DNA of 64,000 bases from Liopterus haemorrhoidalis (Eukaryota > Arthropoda > Insecta > Coleoptera > Dytiscidae): the NCBI GenBank assembly GCA_963971575.1, contig OZ020616.1, positions 24,769,120-24,833,119 on the forward strand, written 5' to 3'. Below, one piece after another: positions 54,880 to 64,000 of this stretch. How positions within the stretch are numbered: the first letter of the stretch is position 1; each line of letters begins with the position of its first letter. A program made the translations under genes and the position numbers. The notes beneath the pieces are model-generated. The model ran no database searches, was not told where the DNA came from, and saw nothing but the letters and a program-made list of their open reading frames with translations.

Positions 54880-55283
54880 GTACATTTCAGGGTTTTGCAG
54901 GTATTTAGTAAGTGAATGATGATTATTTGGGATGCCAAAACAAATTCTATGTTAAAATATTTTTTTATTAATTTTAATTCGAATGCCTAATACCATTATT
55001 TGGGCTTCTAAATATTTGCAGTATTTTTTTTATATAGCAAGGTTCATTAATATTTTGAAAATTGCGCCTACGGCTGCCATTGGTTGTTTTATTCATAAGC
55101 TCCGCCCCTCTGATTTCGTATACATTCAAACATAAAATTAAATTATAATTTAAACACTTCCCACTGGTTATTAAATTTACGCTTTTAAAAATTAAATGCA
55201 ACATTTGTCAAAATATAACTAGAATTTTAACAAAATAATTTAAACAAAATAAAAACGCAAAAAAAAACAGAAAAAATAATAAT

Positions 55284-55350
55284 TGACGGGAATCGTATAG
55301 TAGTTTGCAACTTACGAAGCGAAAACGTTACCACTGGACTACGGTCGTTC
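55284..55350 (-). other. tRNA-like segment, left arm of R palindrome
   Basis: The minus strand reads GACCGTAGTCCAGTGGTAAC, then TTTTCGCTTCGTAAG, then ATACGATTCCCGTC. The TAGTCCAGTGG part fits a pol III A box and ACGATTCC loosely fits a B box. The cloverleaf is degenerate. It is not an intact tRNA. Confidence 0.45.
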
Positions 55351-56185
55351 ATTCATTTACTGTGTTAAATAGCGGATTAAATATTTTACATATTTTAGTT
55401 AAAAACACAAAAAATGCGTTATTTTCCGAAAACATAATCTGATCAAAAATTCCTGTTGTACTATTCCGGTTCACACCAATGTACATTACTTAGAATTTTT
55501 TCAGATTTTTAGTTTAAACCATCTGGGCTACAGAGTGTGGGACAAAAATTTTTATGCACAATTTTGGCAAAAATCGCGTCAAAATAATTTATTTTGCAAA
55601 TTATTATGTGCGGGTCAAAGAGTTGTATAAGCATGTCAAATTTCAACTCTCTAGGTTTAGCCGTTTGACTACAATTTTTACCGAACAGACAGACAGACAG
55701 ACGACAAAATGACGGTATAAGGGTTTTTTGGTCATACCTACAATTGAAATTTGGCATGCTTATACAATTCGTTGACCCGCACATAGGAAAAATACCAAAA
55801 CATCTAAAAAACATATCCCCCTAAAAATATAAACAAATATGTGCTCACCGAAAAAAAATATTTTTTTTTTAAATTCTGAGTAGGGTATCAAATGAAATCT
55901 CTTAGTACGAAGATTAACAATCAAAATGTTATTTTTGCAAAATAAATTATTTTAATGCGATTCTTGCCAAAATTGTGCAAAAAAATTTTTGTCCCACACC
56001 CTTTAGCCCAGATGGTTTAAACTAAAAATCTGAAAAAATTCTAAGTAATGTACATTTATGTGAACCGGAATAGTACAATAAGAAATTTTGATCAGATTAT
56101 GTTTTCGGAAAATAACGCATTTTTTATGTTTTTTGCTTGACCATGTAAAATATTTAATGATATTATGTAGTACAGTAAACAGAGC

Positions 56186-56257
56186 GCTTCGATGGTGTAA
56201 TGCTTAGAATACTGGCGTTCTAATTTGCAAACTCGAGTTCAATCCGGCCTCGAGGCA
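56186..56257 (+). other. tRNA-like pseudogene, right arm of R palindrome
   Basis: It is 72 nt, tRNA length. GCTTCGA at the 5' end pairs over 7 bp with TCGAGGC at the 3' end (one G-U), followed by A. A 4-bp D stem (GTGT/ATAC) is present. The anticodon loop region GTTCTAA would read TCT as in tRNA-Arg, but that stem is poor. GAGTTCAATCC fits the pol III B box. The T stem is degraded. It is probably a tRNA-derived (SINE-like) module. Confidence 0.5.
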
Positions 56258-56805
56258 ATTTCATTTTTTCTGTTCTCTTTGTGCGTTTACTTTGTTTAAA
56301 TTATTTTTTCAAAATTCTAGTTATATTTGGGCAAATATTGCATTTAATTTTTAAAAGCGTAAATTAATAACCAGTGAAAATTGTTGAAATTGAATACTCT
56401 TGGACTTACAACCAAGTAACTTATATATAATACCATGGATACAAGTAAAAAAATAAAATATATAAAATATATGTTATGTCATGTGTTATAATGTCTGTAT
56501 CATATTAGTGCCTAAATATATTACTGTTATACTGCTATTTATATTCGTATAAATACACGAAATCAGAAGGGCGGAGCTTATGACTAAAACAACCAATGGA
56601 AGCCATAAGCGCAATTTTCAAATTCTTATTGAACCTTGCTATATAAAAAAAAAGACTGCACATATTTAGAAACCTACATAATGGTATTAGGCATTCGAAT
56701 TAAAACAAAAATTAAAAAAATATTTTAACATAATATTTGTTTTGGCATCCCAAATAATCATTTTTCACTTACTAAATACCTGCGAAACCCTCAAATGTGT
56801 GAAAA

Positions 56806-57269
56806 TTCACACTTTACATCATTTTTTTTTTAATTTCAAGATATGAAAGAAAATATCAAAATTTTAATAAGTAAATAAGAAAATACATTTTAATAAAAAA
56901 TAAAGTAAATAAATTAAATATTTTAATAAGTTTAAATTTGTATTTTGATTTATTTTTAATTTTCAATTTTACAGTGCTACTTTTTTCAATTTCACATGAC
57001 TGTTACTCAGTAAATGAATAAAAATTACAAATGTTAACACTTGACCACTCTATATTGTAATTTTATCTTTAAAACAAGCCCTTGTATGTGAAAAGTGATT
57101 AATATTTATTACCAATTCTGATTTTACAGATAATTTTGTAGATATAATAGTTTTTTTTTTATCATCAAAAAATTATGTTAATAATCATTAATATAATAAT
57201 ACTAATATGTGTGAAGAAGTTTCTACCCAATGCCCCCCCCCTCTACGTCTCTGACCCTCATTGTAGACC
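56806..57269. other. non-coding stretch
   Basis: Very AT-rich, then a C run at about 57230-57242. CCGGTGGTTCTCAACATTTTTT at about 57270 looks like a hAT left end truncated by the Helitron array. Confidence 0.4.
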
Positions 57270-57299
57270 GGTGGTTCTCAACATTTTTTCTTTTTATAG

Positions 57300-58390
57300 A
57301 TATTTTAAAAAGACACTTATGTGTCAATTGTAATTTTATAACTCAACAAACACAGGAAATACGACGGGATGTATAATTGACCCCAATAGTAGATTCACCT
57401 CTTTAGGGGTTGATTAGGACAAAATCCTGAAATAAGTATTTCGGCATATGTAAGAGTAATCTTTGTAAGTAAAAATCAAGTCGATATCTCATTGGTCCTA
57501 AGATATATTAAGGAATCCCTGAATTCACATTTCACCCCTTTTCACCCTTAAGGGATGCAATTTTAAAAAACTGTCAAAAGCATTTCGAAATATTTTAAAA
57601 AGACACTTATGTACAAAAAAGAAATTTTTTAACTCAACAAACACAGGAAATACGACGGGATGTATAATTCACCCCAATTTTAGATTCACCATTTTAGGGG
57701 TTGATTAGGACAAAATCGTGAAATAAGTTTTTTGGCATTTGTATGGGTGTAAAGGGTATGAGTAACGCGCTCTAGTTGAAAACGAGTCAACTAGAGATAT
57801 CAACATCAGGAGACGCGGGAACGCGAGATTTCAGGGAGTCGGGGTCAGGGAGTTATGAGCGAAAGATCAAAAAGTGAGAAGTGTTGAGTCTGATGAGATG
57901 ATATTTAATAAGAGTTCTGTGTGTGTGTGTGTGTGTGTAGTTTTCCCAAAATATGATATGTATGCCGAATCCCATACCTCTGAGGACCGCTACCCCTCAG
58001 AAGACGAAGGACGGGCGAATAGGGAACAACATCCACCCTCCCCAGCTGCAATTTTTGCAGACAACCCTTCCCGAGGATACTCAAACGCCGTATCTAGGTC
58101 GCCAATATAGCGGTGGCCGCCGCGGTGTTTTAGTGGACACATCACATGGGTAATCTTTATAAGCAAAAACTAAGTCGATATCCCATCGGCCATAAGAGAT
58201 ATTAAGGAATCCGTGAAATCACATTTCACCCTTTTTCGCCCCTTAGGGGTTGAATTTCGAAAAATCCCTTCTTAGTGGGTGCTTACGTTATGGAGGGAAT
58301 ATACTCTCAAAATTTCAAGTTTTTAGACCCAGGGGTTCAGGCTGGACGGTGATGAGTCAGTCAGTCAGGACATTGCCTTTTATATATATA
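57300..58390 (-). mobile_element. Helitron copy 1 of the tandem array, 3' truncated
   Basis: The minus-strand 5' end is at 58390 (TATATATATAAAAGGCAATG after the junction, then the GACTGACTGA repeat and the CAGCCTGAACCCCTGG motif). It holds about two of the ~290-bp units and lacks the 3' hairpin/CTAG end. A solo LTR sits inside it at 57748-58146. Confidence 0.8.
57748..58146. repeat. solo LTR with 4-bp duplication
   Basis: A 399-bp TG...CA block (TGTAAAGGGTATGAG to GGACACATCACA) is flanked by TGGG at 57744-57747 and 58147-58150. It interrupts a Helitron unit at ATGGGT/AATC. It contains a CTCTAGTTG/CAACTAGAG hairpin and a (GT)n run at about 57919-57938. Frames across it are not credible genes. 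Confidence 0.7.
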
Positions 58391-61300
58391 CTAGCTGAAA
58401 ACCCGTGCTTCGCTACGATATATTGATGGTCTCATTGGCATAAAATCCGCAGTTTGTATTTAAACTTGTGTATGGGTAACCTTTGTAACAAAAAATCTAG
58501 TCGATATCTTATCTGTCCTAAGAGATATTGAGGAACCCGTGAAAAAACATTTTACTCCTTTTCACCAGATAGGGGTCGAACTTGAAAAAATCCTTTCTTA
58601 GTGGATTCTTACTTCATACTGAAAAATGTACTCTCCGAATTTTTTATTTCTAACAAAAAAATACTAATTTACCCTTTAGGAGTGAAAGAAAACTGTCAAA
58701 CTGTGAAAACATGCCAAAATGGAATGTTATAATTCAACAACCGCTGGAAATACAAAGGGTTCTATAATTCACCCCGAATATAGATTCACCCCTTTAGGGG
58801 TTGATTAAGATAAAATCCTGAAATTCATTTTTCGGCATTTGTATGGGTAATCTTTATAAGCAAAAACCAAGTCTATATCTTATTGATCCTAGAAGATATA
58901 AAGGCGTCCTTGAAATCACAATTCCCTCTTTTCATCCTTTAGGGGTGATATTTGTTAAAGGTAAAAAACTGTTAAAACCATTTCGAGACATTTTAAAAAG
59001 ACACAGGAAATACGACGCGATGTATAATCTACCCCGTTTGTAGAATCACCCCTTTAGGGGTTGATTAGGACGTAATCCTGAAATAAGTTTTTTGGCATTT
59101 GTATGGATAATTTTTGTAAGCAAACACCAAGTCGATATCTTATTGGTCCTAAAAGAATTAAGGAATTACTGAAATCAAATTTCACCCCTTTTCACCCTTA
59201 AGAGGTGAAATTAAAAAAAAAAATGTCAAAATCATTTCGAGATATTAAAAAAAAAAACACCTATGTGCCAAAAAATAATGTTGCAACTAAACGAACCCAG
59301 GAAATGCGACGGGATGTATAATTCATCCCGATTGTAGATCCACCCCTTAAGGGGTTGATTAGGATAAAATCCAAAATTTGGTTTTTCGGTATTTGCATGG
59401 GTAGTTTTTGTAAGCAAAAACCAAATCGATATCTTATTGGTCCTAAAAAATGTTAAACAATACTTGAAATCACATTTTACCCCTTTTTACCCTTTAGGGG
59501 TTAAATTTTAAAAAATTGTCAAAACCATTTCGAGATATTTTAAAAATACGCCTATGTGCCAAAAGGAAACCTTATAACTCAACAAACACAGGGAATACGA
59601 CGGGATGTATAATTCACCCCAATTGTAGATCCATCGTTTAGGGGTTGATTAGGACAAAAATCCTGAAATATATTTTTCCGTATTTGTATGGGTAATCTTA
59701 ATTAGCAAAAAGCAAGTCGATATCTTATTGGTCCTAAGAGATATTAAGGAATCCTTGAAATCACAATTCACCCATTTTCACCCTTTAGGGGTGAAATTTA
59801 AAAAAACTGTCAATACCATTTCGAGATATTTTAAAAAGACACCTATGTGCCAAAAATTAATGTTGCAACTAAACGAACACAGGAAATACAACGGGCTGTA
59901 TAATCCACCCCGATTGTAGGTTCACCCCTTTAAAGGTCGATTAGGACAAAATCCTGAAATAAGTTTTTCGGGATTTATATGGGTAATCTTCGTAAGCAAA
60001 AAGCAAGTCGATATCTTATTGGTCCTAAGAGATATTAAGGAATCCTTGAAATCACAATTCACCCCTTTTCACCCTTTAGGGGTGAAATTTAAAAAAAACT
60101 GTAAATACTATTTCGAGATATTTTAAAAAGACACCTATGTGCCAAAAATTAATGTTGCAACTAAACGAACAGAGGAAATACGACGGGATGTATAATTCAC
60201 CTTGATTGTAAATCCATCCCTTTAGGGGTTGATTAGGACCAAATCCTGAAATAAGTTTTTCGATATTTGCATGGGTAATCTTCGTAAGCAAAAAGCAAGT
60301 CGATATCTTATTGGTCCTAGGAGATATTAAGGAATCCTTGAAATCACAATTCACCCCTTTTCAACCCTTAGGGGTGAAATTTTAAAAAACTGTCAAACCC
60401 ATTTCGAGATATTTTAAAAATACACCTATGTGCCAAAAAGTAATGCTGCAACTAATGAACACAGGAAATACGACGGGATGTATAATTCACCCCGATTGTA
60501 GATCCACCCCTTTAGGGGTTGATTAGGACAAAAACCTGAAATATGTTTTTCGGTATTTGTATAGGTAATCTTTGTAAGCAAAAAGCAAGTCGATATCTTA
60601 TTGGTTCTAAGAGATATTAAGGAATACTTGAAATCATAATTCACCCCTTTTCACCCTATAGGGGTGAAATTTTAAAAAACTACCAAAACCTTTTCGAGAT
60701 ATTTTAAAAAGACTCCAATGTGCTAAAAAGTAATATTGCAACTAAACGAACACAGGAAATACGACGGAATGTATAACTCACCCCGATTGTAGATCCACCC
60801 CTTTAGGGGTAGATTAGGACAAATTCCTGAAATAAGTTTTTCGGTAATTGTATGGATAATCTTTGCAAGCAAACAGTAAATCGATATCTTATTGATCCTA
60901 AGAGATATTAAGGAATCCTTGAAATCACAATTCACCCCTTTTCAACCCTTAGGGGTGGAATTTTAAAATTGTCAAACCCATTTCGAGATATTTTAAAAAG
61001 ACACCTATGTGCCAAAAAGTAATGTTGCAACTAAACGAACACAGGAATTACGACGGGATGTATAATTCACCCCGATTGTAGATTCACCCCTTTAGGGGTT
61101 GATTAGGACAAAATCCTGAAATTGGTGATTCGGTATTTGTATGGGTAATCTTTGTAAGCAAAAAGCAAGTCGATATCTTATTGGTCCTAAGAGATATTAA
61201 AGAATCCTTAAAATCACAATTCACCCCTTTTCACCCTTTAGGGGTGAAATTTCAAAAAACTGTCAATACCATTTCGAGATATTTTAAAAAGACACCTATG

Positions 61301-61706
61301 TGCCAAAAAGTAATCTTGCAACTAAACGAACACAGGAAATACAACGGGATGTTTAATCCACCCCGGTTGTAGGTTCACCCCTTTAGGGGTTGATTAGGGC
61401 AAAATCCCGAAATTGGTTTTTCGGCATTTGTATGGGTAATACTTGTAAGCAAAAACTAAGTCGATATCCCATCGGACCTAAGAGATATTAAGGAATTCGT
61501 GAAATCACATTTCACCCCTTTTCATCCCTTAGGAGTGGAATTTCGAAAAATCCCTTCTTAGTGGGTGCTTACGTCATGAACGGAATATACTCTCCGAATT
61601 TCAAGTTTCTAGGTCCAGGGGTTCGGGCTGGGCGGTGATGAGTGAGTCAGTCAGTCAGTCAGTCAGTCAGTCAGTCAGTCAGGACACTGCCTTTTATATA
61701 TATAGA
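58391..61706 (-). mobile_element. Helitron copy 2 of the tandem array, complete
   Basis: 3,316 bp on the minus strand from TC at 61706-61705 (TCTATATATATAAAAGGCAG) to CTAG at 58394-58391. It has the hairpin CGTAGCGAAGCACGGG just before CTAG and nine to ten ~290-bp internal units. No protein is encoded. Both ends abut other Helitrons directly. Confidence 0.88.
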
Positions 61707-64000
61707 CTAGCTGAACACCCGTGCTTCGCTACGGTATATTGATGGTCTCATGGAGCACAGGAGATACGAAGGGTTTCTCCCGAATTTCATTACTCTTTGT
61801 CAAGGGACGCTCTATCGAATAAAAAGTACAAATTTACTCCGTAAGGGATGAAATTTAAAAAAACCGTCAAACGCTTTCTAAATAGAAACCTATGTACCAA
61901 AATGAAGTGTTATAACTCAGGAAATACAAAGATTTTTATAATTCACCCCGAATGCATATTCATCCATTGAGGGGTTGATTAGGGCAAACACGTGAATTTC
62001 TGTTTTAAACATTTGTATGGGTATCATTTGTAAGTAAAAACCAAGTCGATATCTCATTGAGCCTAAGAGATATTGAGGCATCCCTAAATCAAATTTCACC
62101 TCATTTCACCACTTAGAAATGGAATTTAGAAAAATCTCTTCTTATTGGTCTCTTACGTCATGGAGGGAATGTAAGCTCCGAATTTCATGTCTTAGATAGA
62201 ATATCCATTAGATTTTCTATCGAATGCAAAATACCAGTTTACCTCTTTAGGGATGAAACTTAAAAAAACTGCGAAAGATTTTGAAGAATGTGTTTTAAAA
62301 AAAGCACGTATATGCCAAAAATTATTGTTATAACTCAACAAACAGGTAAAACTACGGGTACTATAATTCATCCCGTTTGGAGTGGATTAGGATGAAATAA
62401 TATATTTTATTCTTAATTTTTGTATAAATTTTGTAGCCCCTTAGAAGTCGACTTTCGAAGAATCTCTTCTTAGTGGGTACTTACGTCATGAAAGGAATCA
62501 ACTTTGCGAATTTCATATATCTATGTCAAAGGAACGTTCTATCGAATAAAAATATCCATTAACCCCATTAAGGGTGCATTTTAAAAAACTGTCAAAACCA
62601 TTTCGAGACATTTTAAAAAGACACCTATTTCCCAAAAAGGAATGTTATAACTCAACAAACACATAAAATACGACGGGATATATAATTCACCTCGAATATA
62701 GATTCACCCCTTTACGGATTGATTAGGATAAAATCTTTATTGGTCGTAAAATTATTGGTCCAAAAAGTAATGTTGCAACTAAACGAACACAGGAAAAACG
62801 ACGGGATGTATAATTCACCCCGATTGTAGATTTGCCCCTTTAGGCATTGATCAGGACAAAATCCTGAAATAAAATTTTCGGCATTTGCATGGGTAGTATT
62901 TGTAAGCAAAAACCAATTCGGTATCTTATTAGTCTTAAGAGACATAAAATAATCCTTAAAATCACAATTCACCCCTGTTCACCCTTTTGGGGTGAAATTT
63001 AAAAAAACTGTCAAAACCATTTCAAAATATTTTAAAAAGTCACCAATGTGCCAAAAAGGAATGTTGCAACTAAACAAACACAAGAAATACGACGGGATGT
63101 ATAGTTCAGCCGAATTGTAGAATCACTCCTTTAAGGGCTGATTAGGATAAAATCCTGAAATGGGTTTTTCGGCATTTGCATGGGTAGTCTTTGTAAGCAA
63201 AAACCAAGTCGATATCTTATTGATCCTAGGAGATATTAAGGAATCCTTGAAATTACAATTCACCCCATTTCATCCTTTAGGGATGAAATTTTAAAACACT
63301 GTCAAAACCATTTCGAGAAATCTTATAAAGACACCTATGTGCCAAAAATGAATGTTAAAAATCGACAAACACAGAAAATACGACGGAATGTATAATTCAC
63401 CCCAATTGTAGGTTCACCCCTTTACGGGTTGATTGGAATTTGCATAGATAGTCTTTGTAAGCAAAAAGCAAGTCGATATCTTGGTTTTAAGAGGTATTAA
63501 GGAATCCTTGAAATCACAATTCACACCTTTTCACCCTTTAGGGGTGAAATTTTAAAAAACTGTCAAAACCATTTCGAGATATTTTAAAAAGACACCTTTG
63601 TGCCAAAAAGTAATGTTGCAACTAAACGAACACAGGAAATACGACGGGATGTATAATTCACCCCGATTGTAGATCCACCCCTTTTAGGGGTTGATTAGGA
63701 CAAAATCCTGAAATAAGTTTTTCGGTATTTGTATGGGTAATCTTAGTAAGCAAAAAGCGAGTCAATATTTTATTGGCCCTAAGAGATTTAAGTATTCCTT
63801 GAAATCACAATTCACCCCTTTTCACCTTTTAAGGGTGAAATTTTAAAAAACTATCAAAACCTTTTCGAGATATTTTAAAAAGACACCTATGTGCTAAAAA
63901 GTAATGTTGCAACTAAACGAACCCAGGAAATACGACAGAATGTATAACTCACCCCGATTGTAGATCCAGCCCTTTAGGGGTTGATTAGGACCAATTCCTG
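61707..64000 (-). mobile_element. Helitron copy 3 of the tandem array, runs off the window
   Basis: The 3' end (CTAG at 61710-61707) lies directly against the TC of copy 2 and is preceded by ACCGTAGCGAAGCACGGGTG. The first units (61.8-62.7 kb) are diverged; those from 62.8 kb on are close to the other arrays. The 5' end lies beyond 64000. Confidence 0.85.

Larger units (their letters stand above)
54880..56805. repeat. palindromic copy of repeat R, about 1.9 kb
   Basis: The left arm begins TTTCAGGGTTTTGCAGGTAT and the right arm ends ATACCTGCGAAACCCTCAAA. Long inner blocks are mirrored: ATTTGGGATGCC; CGAATGCCTAATACCATTA; CAATGG with AAGCTCCGCCC; CCGAAAACATAATCTGATCA; CCATCTGGGC. The centre holds AGCCGTTTGACTACAATTTT and ACAGACAGACAGAC. 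Both arms carry a tRNA-like segment at the matching place. It could be a foldback element or an inverted dimer of a SINE-like repeat. Confidence 0.75.

Noticed and set aside
56186..56257. Functional tRNA-Arg gene
   Set aside because: Anticodon and T stems do not pair properly; only acceptor and D stems hold.
57874..58153. Two overlapping ORFs with Pro-rich sequence
   Set aside because: They run through a (GT)n stretch inside the solo LTR and out into Helitron sequence.

Overview
The window is eukaryotic, AT-rich, intron-bearing DNA from an animal, most likely an insect. That rests on the transposon mix (I-type and RTE-type LINEs, mariner, hAT, Penelope-like elements, Helitrons), short TTAGG runs, a split Nudix gene and a metazoan-style LRR membrane protein. 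The order of insect cannot be fixed from what is visible. Only two host protein genes are convincing: a NUDT18-like Nudix hydrolase (minus strand, 8.0-8.7 kb, 3' part not found) and a single-pass leucine-rich-repeat membrane protein (minus strand, 16.8-17.9 kb). Nearly everything else is mobile DNA, much of it nested.

Region by region. 1-4.9 kb: an I-type non-LTR retrotransposon with ORF1, and an ORF2 broken once in an A9 run. 5-7.9 kb: small inverted-repeat elements, one carrying a nested hAT derivative with an exact 8-bp target duplication. 8-9.2 kb: the Nudix gene and a divergent small ORF. 9.3-12.3 kb: a MITE, palindromes and a dispersed repeat here called R. 12.4-15.9 kb: decayed RTE-type reverse transcriptases on both strands. 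16-18 kb: a hAT MITE and the LRR gene. 18.5-20.1 kb: a hAT element with a mariner inside it, then a perfect 66-bp-arm hairpin. 20.9-28.4 kb: an R copy split by a full-length, apparently intact 5.6 kb LINE. 30.2-34.6 kb: a hAT frame (8-bp duplication) holding a MITE, a CR1/Jockey-type LINE that itself holds a mariner, and a LINE 3' end.

35.0-46.4 kb is a head-to-head pair of nearly identical Penelope-like elements (RT plus GIY-YIG). The right-hand copy is interrupted by a 4.8 kb Helitron inserted exactly between A and T; the left-hand copy supplies the empty site. 46.5-49.5 kb is a direct-repeat-flanked (LTR-like) non-coding element whose second repeat carries a 1.3 kb Mutator-like insertion with 9-bp duplication. 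50-57 kb holds a second internally deleted mariner, a THAP-bearing relic, a Tigger-like MITE and a 1.9 kb palindromic R copy with tRNA-like segments. 57.3-64 kb is a head-to-tail array of three Helitrons on the minus strand, joined CTAG-to-TC without host DNA between them; the first also holds a solo LTR.

The most unusual material is the Helitron organisation (an exact tandem junction, and a chimera with two 5' ends but one 3' end), the Penelope inverted dimer with hammerhead-like motifs in its terminal repeats, and the long perfect hairpin at 19.9-20.1 kb. No CRISPR, operon, rRNA or intact tRNA gene is seen.
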